Below are positions 17,424 to 26,345 of a DNA stretch of 36,941 nt, one piece after another. Position 1 is the first letter of the stretch. Each line of letters starts with the position of its first letter. Under the pieces are notes generated by a model. That model had not been told where the DNA came from. It was given only the letters and a program-made list of their open reading frames with translations, and ran no database searches. Position numbers and translations under genes: made by a program. The stretch lies in the NCBI GenBank assembly GCA_024402565.1, contig JAKSTM010000014.1, forward strand, positions 1 through 36,941, written 5' to 3'. The DNA comes from Treponema sp. Its GTDB lineage: Bacteria; Spirochaetota; Spirochaetia; Treponematales; Treponemataceae.

Positions 17424-17437
17424 TTCCCCTCGGGGAA
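17424..17437. promoter_or_regulatory. Palindrome TTCCCCTCGGGGAA in the leader of the permease operon
   Basis: A 6+6 bp inverted repeat with a two-base centre, seven bases before the AGGAG of the first permease gene. GC-rich in an otherwise AT-rich intergenic region of 198 bases; it could be an operator or a small RNA hairpin modulating initiation. Confidence 0.35.
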
Positions 17438-17454
17438 GTTTTAGGAGTTTCAAA

Positions 17455-18429
17455 GTGAAAAACAAAAAAACTGATGAAGAAACAACCTTACTCAAAAAAC
17501 CTTTTTTAGTCAGATTCCGTGAAGAAAAATATCTTCAGGTTATGGCTATTCTTGGTGTAATCTGGATGCTCGTTTTTAATTACGCTCCAATGTATGGTAT
17601 TCTTATTGCTTTCAAAAAGAATTATAGAATTACAACACCATTATTCAGTTCAGATTTTTTGAAATCTGCATGGGCAGCAAGTGGTGGATTCCAGCATTTC
17701 ATTAATTTTTTCAAAGATGATGAATTCAAAAATATAATGCTGAATACACTTGGTATCAGTATTATCAAGCTGTTTATAAACTTCCCACTGCCAATCGTTT
17801 TTGCACTTCTTCTTAATGAAGTAAGAAATGCCAAGTTTAAGAAGTTTATTCAGACAGTTTCTTATATGCCACACTTCCTTTCATGGGTTGTTCTTGGCGG
17901 TATTCTTACCACATGGCTTGGAGAGACAGGACTTCTTAATGACATCCTGGTGAAGGCCAAAATAATTTCAGAAGGAAAACCTTACCTGGCATATCCACAG
18001 TATTTCTGGCCTATCGTAATTCTTTCAGATTTATGGAAGGAACTTGGATGGTCTGCAATTATTTACCTGGCTGCAATTTCTAGTATCGATCAGGAAATGT
18101 ACGAAGCTGCCCGTGTTGACGGTGCCAGCCGCTGGAAGCAGATCTGGACAATCACTCTGCCTTCGATTGCTCCAACAATCACAATTATGTTTATTCTGGC
18201 TGTTGGTGGATTGATGAGTTCGAACTTTGATCAGATTTTCGTTCTGTACAATCCTTTGAATGCACCACGAAGTAACACAATCGACATCTATACCTTTACA
18301 ACTGCTATGCGCAGCATGAGATATTCTTACGCTTCAGCAATTGGTTTGTTCAAATCGGTAATCGCTTTCATCATGCTCTTCATTGCTAACCAGGTTACTA
18401 AAAAATTAAATGATACTTCATTGTTCTAA
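17455..18429 (+). CDS. Sugar ABC transporter permease, LplB/YtcP type (subunit 1)
   Basis: 324 residues from GTG, with GGAG seven bases upstream. About six membrane helices, first at about 28-48 (VMAILGVIWMLVFNYAPMYG, diagnostic of the LplB type). The cytoplasmic EAA loop that docks the ATPase is YEAARVDGASRWKQIWTITL. Members of this CUT1-related group import complex oligosaccharides or aldouronates. It forms an operon with the second permease (24-base gap) and the solute-binding protein. No ATPase gene is present in the window; these systems usually share an MsmX-like ATPase encoded elsewhere. Confidence 0.93.
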   Translation: MKNKKTDEETTLLKKPFLVRFREEKYLQVMAILGVIWMLVFNYAPMYGILIAFKKNYRITTPLFSSDFLKSAWAASGGFQHFINFFKDDEFKNIMLNTLGISIIKLFINFPLPIVFALLLNEVRNAKFKKFIQTVSYMPHFLSWVVLGGILTTWLGETGLLNDILVKAKIISEGKPYLAYPQYFWPIVILSDLWKELGWSAIIYLAAISSIDQEMYEAARVDGASRWKQIWTITLPSIAPTITIMFILAVGGLMSSNFDQIFVLYNPLNAPRSNTIDIYTFTTAMRSMRYSYASAIGLFKSVIAFIMLFIANQVTKKLNDTSLF

Positions 18430-18453
18430 TAAGACCTTATAGGAGATAGAAAA

Positions 18454-19344
18454 ATGACACTTACAAAGAGAAAATTAAATGGTGTAACAACAGGGGACTG
18501 GATCTTGGGAGCAATTATGGTCCTAATCTGTTTCATCTGTCTGTATCCTGTATGGTACACAGTAGTAATTTCATTCAACGATTCTTCAGATGCTATGCGT
18601 GGTGGAATCTACTTCTTCCCAAGAAAGTTCAGCATTGAAAGTTACCGCACTGTATTCCAGGACAATACGATTATGCGAGCTTTCCTTGTTACAGTTTTAA
18701 GAACTGTAATAGGTACTGTGACAAGCGTTTTCTTCACAGCAATGGTTGGATACGCTTTTTCAAAGAAACATATTATGGGGCATAAGTTCTACATGATTAT
18801 GGGAACAATCACTATGTTCTTTAATGGTGGATTAATTCCTACATTCATCATTCTTAAAAACCTTGGCTTATATGATAACTTCCTGGTTTATATTCTTCCA
18901 AGTATGTTCAACTTCTACAACATGATTATCTTCATGACTTACTTCAGGGAAATGTCACCCGCTTTGGAAGAGTCTGCAAAGCTTGATGGTTGTAACGACA
19001 TGACAATTTTTGTGCGAATCATTTTGCCACTTTCCATGCCAGTTGTAGCCACAATTGCACTTTTCAACGGAGTTGGACATTGGAACGATTACTTCACCGG
19101 AGTTATGTATATAAATAAAGCTGCGTTGCAGCCTATTCAGACATATCTTTATAGAATTGTAGCAAGTGCATCTGCTTCAAAATCTGTAGTTGCTATGCCA
19201 GCTGGCTTTACTGCACAGCAGGTTAGTTCAAACTCAGTTCGTCTTGCAACAATGGTTGTTACAACATTCCCAATTATGTGTGTATATCCTTTCTTACAAA
19301 AGTACTTTGTAAAGGGATTCATGGTTGGATCTATAAAGGGTTAA
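18454..19344 (+). CDS. Sugar ABC transporter permease, YtcP/AraQ type (subunit 2)
   Basis: 296 residues, six predicted membrane helices, with the EAA motif EESAKLDGCNDMTIFVRIIL and C-terminal sequence PFLQKYFVKGFMVGSIKG that is strongly typical of YtcP-like permeases. AGGAGA precedes the ATG. Pairs with the LplB-type subunit to form the membrane channel; SBP gene follows after 43 bases. Confidence 0.93.
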   Translation: MTLTKRKLNGVTTGDWILGAIMVLICFICLYPVWYTVVISFNDSSDAMRGGIYFFPRKFSIESYRTVFQDNTIMRAFLVTVLRTVIGTVTSVFFTAMVGYAFSKKHIMGHKFYMIMGTITMFFNGGLIPTFIILKNLGLYDNFLVYILPSMFNFYNMIIFMTYFREMSPALEESAKLDGCNDMTIFVRIILPLSMPVVATIALFNGVGHWNDYFTGVMYINKAALQPIQTYLYRIVASASASKSVVAMPAGFTAQQVSSNSVRLATMVVTTFPIMCVYPFLQKYFVKGFMVGSIKG

Positions 19345-19365
19345 ACAGTTTTCAATATTTAGTCA

Positions 19366-19371
19366 TATAAT
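19366..19371 (+). promoter_or_regulatory. Candidate internal -10 (TATAAT) for the solute-binding protein gene
   Basis: A consensus TATAAT sits in the 43-base gap, 16 bases before the ATG and just ahead of AGGAGG (19377-19382), the best Shine-Dalgarno in this locus. A separate start would help make the binding protein more abundant than the permeases. No clear -35. Confidence 0.35.
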
Positions 19372-19387
19372 CAAATAGGAGGAATTT

Positions 19388-21034
19388 ATGATTAAAACAA
19401 AAAAGATCCTTGCTTTAGGACTGATCGCTGCACTTACATGTACAACAGTATTTGCTGCACCAAAAAAATCTAAGAAAAACGCTAAGAATGCTACAAAGAA
19501 AGGAACAGAAAATGTAGCAGGTTGGACAGTGAACAAGGATAACAAAATCCAGTTCGATTGGTACATCAATTTCTCTTGGTTTGCACGCCACTGGGGAGAC
19601 TCAAAAGTTTCTAAATACATCACAGAAAAAACAGGTGTTGATGTAAACTTTATCGTTCCAGCTGGAAGTGAAGCAGAAAAACTCAACGCAATGATTGCCG
19701 GTGATGCACTTCCTGATATCATTACTTTGGGATGGTACGAAGGACAGGTTCCAATGATGATCGATGCAGGTCTCGTTGAACCTCTCGATAAACTTGCAAA
19801 AGATTATGACCCATACTTCTTCAAAGTTGTAGACAATGACAAAATGGGTTGGTACACACAGGAAGACGGACACGTATACGGATATCCTAACGCATCTTTC
19901 ACACCACAGGCTTACAAAGACTACAATGGTAAACTTACATCTAACGAAACATTCCTTGTTCGCAAAGATATGTATGAAGCTCTTGGTTCACCAGACATGA
20001 CAACTCCAGAAGGATTTGTTGCTGCTCTTGAAGCTGCAAAGAAAAAGTTCCCAACAGTAAATGGTCAGCCACTTATTCCATTCGGAACAAATGAATTCAG
20101 CGATGTTGGTTGTTCACAGCTTCAGGGTTACCTGGCTCACTTCCTGGCACTTCCTCCAGAAAAAGACGGAAAATTCCAGAATGCTGACCTTGGTCTTACA
20201 CATGATCCAGAATATGTTCGCTGGCTTAAAGCTTTCCGCAATGCTCATGAAAAAGGTTTGATTTCTACAGATATGTTCGTAGACAAACGTTCACAGATTG
20301 AAGAAAAAGCAGCTCAGGGTCGTTACTTCTGTATGTTGTATCAGAACTGGGATATGCAGGCTGCACAGAATGCACTTTATGCTAAAGATCCAAACTCAAT
20401 CTACATTGCAGTTCAGGGTCCAAAGAACTCTAAAGGTGATGATCCTACACTCGCTGGTGGCGGAATTGCTGGTTGGACAATCACAATGATTTCTAAAAAC
20501 TGTAAAGATAAAGCACGTGCTATTCAGTTCCTTACATACTTGATTTCTGAAGAAGGACAGATGGATACAAACTTCGGTATCCTGGGCAAGACTTACACAA
20601 TGGAAAATGGTGTTCCAACACTCACTCCAGAAATGAAAGAACTTGATTCAACAGATAAGAACAAGCAGGAAAATGATGTAGGTATTCAGTTCACATACTG
20701 GATGCTTATGGATACAGCATGGCAGGCACAGTTCGGAGTTGAATATGCTCCTTCACTTGGACAGCCACAGCTTTGGACACGTCCATACGTACAGTCTTTC
20801 GCAGCTTACGACGGACTTACACTCCCAGTTGGATCAGACGAAGCAATTTCTGCAGAAGAAATCCAGAGACAGTGGGGTAAAGTTCTTCCACAGTTGATTC
20901 GTGCATCAAGCGAAGCTGAATTCGACAAAATCGTGGCAGATTTCGAAGCATACAAGAAATCACACGGATACGACAAAGTTATTGATGCTCAGACAAAACT
21001 TATGAACATCAATAAGAAAAAACTTGGTATGTAA
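19388..21034 (+). CDS. Extracellular sugar-binding protein (LipO-like family 1 SBP)
   Basis: 548 residues, long for a family 1 SBP as usual for LipO/YtcQ partners. Signal peptide about 1-23 (VFA|AP); a Cys at position 18 within AALTC is a poor lipobox, so signal peptidase I cleavage is more likely than lipidation. A lysine-rich linker (KKSKKNAKNATKK) follows. Mature features include AMIAGDALPDIITLGWYEG and the sugar-facing Trp/Tyr-rich segments. It delivers oligosaccharide to the two permeases. Codon choice (TTC, AAC, CGC/CGT, CTC) is noticeably more biased than in neighbouring genes, indicating high expression. Confidence 0.93.
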   Translation: MIKTKKILALGLIAALTCTTVFAAPKKSKKNAKNATKKGTENVAGWTVNKDNKIQFDWYINFSWFARHWGDSKVSKYITEKTGVDVNFIVPAGSEAEKLNAMIAGDALPDIITLGWYEGQVPMMIDAGLVEPLDKLAKDYDPYFFKVVDNDKMGWYTQEDGHVYGYPNASFTPQAYKDYNGKLTSNETFLVRKDMYEALGSPDMTTPEGFVAALEAAKKKFPTVNGQPLIPFGTNEFSDVGCSQLQGYLAHFLALPPEKDGKFQNADLGLTHDPEYVRWLKAFRNAHEKGLISTDMFVDKRSQIEEKAAQGRYFCMLYQNWDMQAAQNALYAKDPNSIYIAVQGPKNSKGDDPTLAGGGIAGWTITMISKNCKDKARAIQFLTYLISEEGQMDTNFGILGKTYTMENGVPTLTPEMKELDSTDKNKQENDVGIQFTYWMLMDTAWQAQFGVEYAPSLGQPQLWTRPYVQSFAAYDGLTLPVGSDEAISAEEIQRQWGKVLPQLIRASSEAEFDKIVADFEAYKKSHGYDKVIDAQTKLMNINKKKLGM

Positions 21035-21069
21035 GCAATCTAAATAGATTTCAATACAATTACTCCTTA

Positions 21070-21096
21070 GGGCTGTTCATGAAAAATGAACAGCCC
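21070..21096 (+). terminator. Rho-independent terminator after the transporter operon
   Basis: GGGCTGTTCAT pairs with ATGAACAGCCC (11 bp) around a GAAAA loop, followed by GTTTTGTT. It separates the permease-SBP operon from the yesM-like gene. Confidence 0.85.
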
Positions 21097-21114
21097 GTTT
21101 TGTTAAACATAGGT

Positions 21115-21120
21115 TATAAT
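21115..21120 (+). promoter_or_regulatory. -10 (TATAAT) abutting the YesM-like kinase start (leaderless candidate)
   Basis: Consensus TATAAT followed by AATATAG and the ATG at 21128; no Shine-Dalgarno. It lies 18 bases beyond the terminator stem, so the kinase-regulator pair has its own promoter. Confidence 0.5.
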
Positions 21121-21127
21121 AATATAG

Positions 21128-22879
21128 ATGAGTTTTTCAAAAAGAATTGTTTTAGTTTATGCCTCGATTATTATTATTCCCATTTTGATTCTGGTAATGG
21201 CAGTTTCTTCTTACAATTTACATAAGCAGGTTCAAGAATTGGAGAAGGTTGCTGTTTCTGAAATTCAGAATGACACTGAAAACATTTATAGAATTTTGGA
21301 TGAAATAAATTCTATAGAGACTGTAGTTACTACTGATGATCGACTGAATCTTTTTTTATATAATCCTGATAATTATACAGAAGATGAAACGATCGATGTA
21401 TTAATAGAAAAGACTAATCTTTTTGAGCAAATTCAATCTATTACACCAAATATTTATAGTATTCGAATTTTTACAAATAATGAAAAAATTCCAGAACGAT
21501 GGCCTGTTATTCTGCAGAGCTGGCGATTAAATCCAATTCCAAATGAATGGAATTTGAATTATAAAGCAGATTTTTTAGGAAACCTTGATCCTTTGAAAAG
21601 TGAATCTGTTTGTTTGACAAGAGAACTTCAGAAGAATCGACGACAAATTGGTTACTTTCAGACTTCCGTTAAAGTTCAGGATTTTTTTCCTTCAATTTAT
21701 TCAAATGTTGATCCTCATAATTCTCAGTTTATTTTCAGAAAAGATATTAATGATGAATATTTATGTCTTGTTCTGGAAAATATTCTGGATGAAAAACTTC
21801 CACAATTAGTAACAGAAAATAATAAGCGAATACAAAAACGCATTATAAATAGTAACCAGAATATTGGATCAATAATTATACGGCCATTTTATAAAATGGT
21901 TTCCTGGAGTTTTATTCCAGAAATGAATATTTATCTGGTTACAGAAAATACAAATCCAGGAATTATTCATGGATTTTCAGTTTATATTTTTTCTATTATC
22001 GCCGCTGTTATTTTTATGACAATTGCTCTTTACTTAATTGTTAAGTACACAACAAACCGCCTTATGTCTGGTATTTATTCGGTAATGGACGGAATGAAAA
22101 AAGTAAAAGAAGGCGATGTGTCTGTTACAATTCCAATTTCCGGCTTAGACGAAGTTGCGGAAACACAACAGATTTTTAATTCCATGACTCAGCAACTTTC
22201 CAGCCAGATTGAACAGATTAAAACAGAGCAAAGCTTAATTGCAGATACTGAAATGAAAGCTATGCAAAACCAAATTAACGCACACTTTCTTTATAATGTT
22301 TTGGAAACAATCCGCATGCAGGCAGTTCTTGCTGATCAAGATGATATTTCCGAAAGCCTTCAGGTATTGGGAAAAATGATGCGATATTGTTTACGCTGGA
22401 GAATTCATAGAGTTTCTCTTTCTCAGGAAATTGAATATATCCGTTCGTATGTTTACATTCTGAATATTAGAAATGATTATACTATTTCTTTGGAAGTAGA
22501 CATTCCTGAAGAGTACATGGATATTGAAATTCCAAAAATGACGTTACAGCCTTTGATTGAAAATGCTTTTGTTCATGCTATTGAAAAAACAGAGAATGAC
22601 GCTTTACTAAAAGTTTTTGCTGAAGTAAGCGAAGACAGAATTGTTTTAAGTGTTCAGGATTTTGGCGAAGGAATGAGCGAAGATCAGCTTAAGCGTATAA
22701 AAGACTATCTGGCCGACAGTACTTATGAACGAGATTCAAAAGGAAGTATTGGATTAAAAAATATTCAACAAAGACTTACGGTGTTCTACGGTGAAGAATA
22801 TAAGGTACAGATTAATTCAAAACTAGGGGAAGGAACGACAATCAGTGTTCCAGTACCATTAAAGAGGATTGCTCAGTGA
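21128..22879 (+). CDS. yesM: YesM-type sensor histidine kinase
   Basis: 583 residues. First membrane helix about 8-26, an extracytoplasmic sensor of about 250 residues, second helix about 281-305, HAMP about 306-360, then the His_kinase domain with phospho-acceptor His386 (QNQINAHFLYNVLETIRMQA) and HATPase_c (LQPLIENAFVHAIEK; DFGEGM; GIGLKN replaced by GSIGLKNIQQRL). This family senses sugars through the SBP-linked uptake system and signals to AraC-type regulators. Its stop overlaps the regulator start (GTGA). The position directly behind the SBP gene supports control of the same transporter. Confidence 0.92.
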   Translation: MSFSKRIVLVYASIIIIPILILVMAVSSYNLHKQVQELEKVAVSEIQNDTENIYRILDEINSIETVVTTDDRLNLFLYNPDNYTEDETIDVLIEKTNLFEQIQSITPNIYSIRIFTNNEKIPERWPVILQSWRLNPIPNEWNLNYKADFLGNLDPLKSESVCLTRELQKNRRQIGYFQTSVKVQDFFPSIYSNVDPHNSQFIFRKDINDEYLCLVLENILDEKLPQLVTENNKRIQKRIINSNQNIGSIIIRPFYKMVSWSFIPEMNIYLVTENTNPGIIHGFSVYIFSIIAAVIFMTIALYLIVKYTTNRLMSGIYSVMDGMKKVKEGDVSVTIPISGLDEVAETQQIFNSMTQQLSSQIEQIKTEQSLIADTEMKAMQNQINAHFLYNVLETIRMQAVLADQDDISESLQVLGKMMRYCLRWRIHRVSLSQEIEYIRSYVYILNIRNDYTISLEVDIPEEYMDIEIPKMTLQPLIENAFVHAIEKTENDALLKVFAEVSEDRIVLSVQDFGEGMSEDQLKRIKDYLADSTYERDSKGSIGLKNIQQRLTVFYGEEYKVQINSKLGEGTTISVPVPLKRIAQ

Positions 22880-24324
22880 TAACAATAATAATTGCCGATG
22901 ATGAAAAAATAATCAGAGCTGGTATCGCAAAAATTCTGCGTGATTCTATAAAAATTCCGATTGAGATTCTTGAAGCAAAAAATGGCAAAGAAGCTTTGGA
23001 ACTTTGTAAAAAAGAACAACCAGATGTTCTTATTACCGACATCCGTATGCCGATTATGGATGGCGTAGAACTTATGCAGAATATTGCTGAATTGGAAAAT
23101 AAACCTTCCATGATTGTCTCCAGTGGGTATGATGACTTTGTTTTTGCTAAAGCGGCAATTCAAAGTGGAGCTACTTCATATATTCTGAAACCTCTTGATA
23201 AAAAAGAACTGGTGGAAGCAGTTGAAAAAGCTATTGCGGCTCACCGAAAAACTGAACAGAAAAAAAATGAAGAGACGTTAAAAAACATCGTAGACGAAGG
23301 GCGCCTGGATAGTAGTACAGAAATTTCTGGAGTAAAATTTGAAAATGGTTTTTACTGTGTAGTAGTAATTGGAAATCATTGTAAAAGCATATTGAGCCAG
23401 GTGTTGAATTCGGTAGATTATTGGACTTTAGAAAGCAAGAATGGATTTGAATGTGTGGTTATTCCACGCGAAGCTTTGTATTTGATAGAAACTGATTTGT
23501 CACTAAATCAATATATTGTTGGAATTAGTAACAGTTCGAATAATGTTTCTTCACTTCGAATATCCAAGAAACAGGCTGTAGAAGCAGTCTTACAATCATA
23601 TTTCGTGAAAGAATCATTTGAAAAAATGAATGGATGTTATTATTTTCCAGAAAATGCAATGGAATCAAACTGGTCAGAAATCGATACGGCTTATGAAAAA
23701 ATTGTATCAAAGCTTGCAATATCAGAAGTAAAGGAAATAAGTTCGGGGCTAAAGAAACTTTTTGCTTTTGAAAATGAAAACAAAGAATATAATGCTGCTC
23801 TGCTTTTCTATATCTATAACAAACTGAATGCAAATTTATTTACTAGATTCCCAGGCTGGACTGACAACGATCTTTATTTGCATCTGAAAGGGATTATGAT
23901 TGAAAATATCTGGCAGTATAAAAATTTGAAAGAATGGAATAACTGCGTTTCGGATTATATAATTTATCTTTCCGAATTGTTGAAAAAAGAAACGTCGGAA
24001 TATCCTTTTATTGATGAAGCTTTGGAATATGTGAAAGAGAATTTTACAAAAAATATTAATATGGCTATGGTGGCAAATCAAGTTTCAATAAATTACACCT
24101 GGTTTTCTGAAAAGTTTAAAGAACACACAGGAATGGTATTTAACGAATACTTACGAAAATTAAGAATCGAGGAAGCTTGTCGATTGCTGGAAAAAGATTG
24201 TTATAAGGTTTATGAAGTGGCACAAAAATCTGGCTTTGGTGATGTAAAATATTTTATGAAAACTTTTAAAGAAGAAACAGGTTTTTCTCCAACGGAATGG
24301 AAAAAGACTCATGTTTTAAAGTAA
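22876..24324 (+). CDS. yesN: YesN-type response regulator with AraC DNA-binding domain
   Basis: 482 residues from GTG, with AGAGGA upstream, overlapping the kinase by four bases. Receiver about 1-120 with Asp8-Asp9, phospho-acceptor Asp55 (VLITDIRMP) and Lys in SYILKPLDKKEL. A middle region of about 230 residues has no recognised motif. The C-terminal about 100 residues hold two AraC helix-turn-helices (INMAMVANQVSINYTWFSEK and VYEVAQKSGFGDVKYFMKTF, ending GFSPTEWKK). Likely activator of the transporter and/or phosphorylase genes; the 198-base divergent region at 17257-17454 is the natural binding place. Confidence 0.93.
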   Translation: MITIIIADDEKIIRAGIAKILRDSIKIPIEILEAKNGKEALELCKKEQPDVLITDIRMPIMDGVELMQNIAELENKPSMIVSSGYDDFVFAKAAIQSGATSYILKPLDKKELVEAVEKAIAAHRKTEQKKNEETLKNIVDEGRLDSSTEISGVKFENGFYCVVVIGNHCKSILSQVLNSVDYWTLESKNGFECVVIPREALYLIETDLSLNQYIVGISNSSNNVSSLRISKKQAVEAVLQSYFVKESFEKMNGCYYFPENAMESNWSEIDTAYEKIVSKLAISEVKEISSGLKKLFAFENENKEYNAALLFYIYNKLNANLFTRFPGWTDNDLYLHLKGIMIENIWQYKNLKEWNNCVSDYIIYLSELLKKETSEYPFIDEALEYVKENFTKNINMAMVANQVSINYTWFSEKFKEHTGMVFNEYLRKLRIEEACRLLEKDCYKVYEVAQKSGFGDVKYFMKTFKEETGFSPTEWKKTHVLK

Positions 24325-24354
24325 TTTTTAAAGCGACTGTATAGGAGTACAAAT

Positions 24355-25572
24355 ATGTTTGATGTTTATATAAATGATTATGATTGGGGTCCTGGAATCA
24401 GTAAAGTAGTTTTGACAGTTGATGAAGCAATTTCGGCAGAAAATATTCAGGCTTCCGATTTTGATATTTCCGTAAAAATGCAGGGTATGGACTGGAAAAA
24501 ATTTGTGAACAAAATGATTGAGGGGAAACGAAATGTAACGGCTGCGTATCCTGTAAATCAGGAGGGTGAAAAAGTTGATAAGAGCAATTTAATTGCGCTT
24601 GAACTTTCGGTTCATCCGGCGGATCCATTCTCAAATCCTTTTTTCTATTCGAGCGAAATGGTGAATAAATGGTCAGTTCCTTATGACTGTGTGATTTCAA
24701 ATAAAAAATTAAAAATTGAAAGTACAACTATAGGAAAAAAGATTTGTCCTTTAGCTGATCAGTTTGAAATAGGAAAATCTTCTTTAGGGGAAATTACATT
24801 ATCATATGCAGCATATAATCCTCCAAAGGCAGAGAAAGGAAAAACACCTGTTATTATCTGGCTTCATGGAATGGGGGAAGGTGGAACAGATCCGTACATT
24901 GCGCTTCTTGGAAATCGTGTAGTAAATCTGATTACAGAAAATATACAAAAACATTTCGGACCCACAGGTGCAATTGTACTTGTTCCTCAGACACCCGGTT
25001 TCTGGCTTATGACAAATTCCAATAAGAACGATATGAAAAACTGGGCATCGAATTTTAGAACGCCAGCAGTTTCTTTTTACACGAAAGCTCTTTTTAATCT
25101 TATTGATAATTATGTGAAATCGAATCCAAACGTGGATATGAACAGAATATATGTGGGTGGTTGTTCAAATGGCGGTTATATGACAATGAATATGCTTATT
25201 GAATATCCAGATTATTTCGCTGCAGCTTATCCAGTGTGTGAAGTATATCCAGATAGAAAAATTGATGAAAAGAAACTGGAAAAACTTTGTCGTCAGAACA
25301 TTTGGTTTACTCACGCAAAAAATGACAGAACTGTTAATCCGAAGAAGTGTACTGTAAAAACATTTAAGCGATTAAAAAAAGCTGGTGCAAAGAATGTTCA
25401 TTTTTCTTTTTTTGATGATGTACACGACACGTCAGGATTATACAAAGATTTCAAAGGAGATTGTTTTCAGTATAACGGCCACTGGTCATGGATATATACT
25501 TTGACGAATCAGTGTAAAGAAAATGATGTATCCATAATGGAATGGATGGCTTCACAAAAAAAAGAAAATTAA
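24355..25572 (+). CDS. Cytosolic alpha/beta-hydrolase esterase (feruloyl/acetyl esterase or PHB-depolymerase-like)
   Basis: 405 residues, good AGGAG upstream. An N-terminal Ig-like domain (about 1-125, DYDWGPGISKVVLTVDEAIS) precedes an alpha/beta hydrolase. Nucleophile Ser271 in GGCSNGGY, probable acid Asp324 (HAKNDRTVNP), and His376 (GHWSWIYT) or His357 (DVHDTSG) as base; oxyanion region WLHGMGEGG. Related proteins with the same layout in gut bacteria are usually secreted, but this one has no signal peptide and must act inside the cell, presumably removing acyl groups from imported oligosaccharides. Follows yesN by 30 bases and may belong to the same transcript. Its stop overlaps the convergent Nif3 gene by four bases (TTAA). 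Confidence 0.85.
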   Translation: MFDVYINDYDWGPGISKVVLTVDEAISAENIQASDFDISVKMQGMDWKKFVNKMIEGKRNVTAAYPVNQEGEKVDKSNLIALELSVHPADPFSNPFFYSSEMVNKWSVPYDCVISNKKLKIESTTIGKKICPLADQFEIGKSSLGEITLSYAAYNPPKAEKGKTPVIIWLHGMGEGGTDPYIALLGNRVVNLITENIQKHFGPTGAIVLVPQTPGFWLMTNSNKNDMKNWASNFRTPAVSFYTKALFNLIDNYVKSNPNVDMNRIYVGGCSNGGYMTMNMLIEYPDYFAAAYPVCEVYPDRKIDEKKLEKLCRQNIWFTHAKNDRTVNPKKCTVKTFKRLKKAGAKNVHFSFFDDVHDTSGLYKDFKGDCFQYNGHWSWIYTLTNQCKENDVSIMEWMASQKKEN

Positions 25573-26336
25573 AGCCCTGTTTCACTTTCTATAAAAACGG
25601 TCTCAATTCCTAAATCGTCGGCCACTTTCTTCATTACAAGAGAAACGCCGACGGTTTCTGTTTCATAGTGACCGCCACCGATTACATTAATTTTATTTTC
25701 TTTTGCATAATGAAATTGTTCGTGAGCAAATTCCCCAGTTATAAAACAATCAAGCTCTTCGGCAACAGCAGTTTCAACATCTTCCGAACCGCCGCCAGAA
25801 ATAATTCCAACAGTAGAAATTTTTTCTTTACCGAAAGGAAGAATAGTGTTTGGCTTTTTACCGTCTCTTAATGTTTTTTCCGCCAGATCATTAATTGTCA
25901 TTGGTACAGGAAGAATCCCTTTCACTCCCATAGGCATTCCACGCCAGTATCCAAATACTTCTGTGTTCTGAAGTCCAATTCTGGAAGCCAGTCCATAATT
26001 ATTTCCGTATGGATTATTTGCATCTAAAGGTGCATGGTATGCAAAGAGTGCAAGGTCATTTTTTATAAATGTTGAAATTCGTTTGTAAACGGATCCTGTG
26101 ATTTTTTCGCTGTGTCCCCAAAAAAGTCCGTGATGAACGAAAAGAGCATCGCAGTTAAGTTCTGCAGCACGGCGGGCAGTTTCTTCACAGGCGTCCACCG
26201 CAAAAGCTATTTTCTTTATTTGTTTTGATTCAGGATCAGAGTTTTGTATCTGAAGTCCATTCATAGAAGGGTCGGCTTCAAAATTTTCAGGATTCAAAAA
26301 AGCATTAAAATATTTTTCCAGTTCAGATACAGTCAC
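25569..26336 (-). CDS. Nif3-like dinuclear metal centre protein (YbgI/YqfO family)
   Basis: 255 residues from GTG with AGGAG seven bases upstream. The metal ligands of the family are visible: His68-His69 (FVHHGLFWG), AYHAPLDA, and a C-terminal GHYETETVGV. Length matches the short (YbgI) form without the PII-like insertion. Family members bind two metals and have been annotated as GTP cyclohydrolase 1 type 2, though the true role is unsettled. Ten bases downstream of the membrane-hydrolase-like gene, so probably in one unit. Confidence 0.93.
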   Translation of the reverse strand: MTVSELEKYFNAFLNPENFEADPSMNGLQIQNSDPESKQIKKIAFAVDACEETARRAAELNCDALFVHHGLFWGHSEKITGSVYKRISTFIKNDLALFAYHAPLDANNPYGNNYGLASRIGLQNTEVFGYWRGMPMGVKGILPVPMTINDLAEKTLRDGKKPNTILPFGKEKISTVGIISGGGSEDVETAVAEELDCFITGEFAHEQFHYAKENKINVIGGGHYETETVGVSLVMKKVADDLGIETVFIESETGL

Positions 26337-26345
26337 TTTTATCTC

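Noticed and set aside
19388..19460. Lipoprotein signal on the solute-binding protein (Cys18)
   Set aside because: The AALTC sequence has Thr at -1 and a clear signal peptidase I site VFA-AP follows, so lipidation is less likely, though not excluded.
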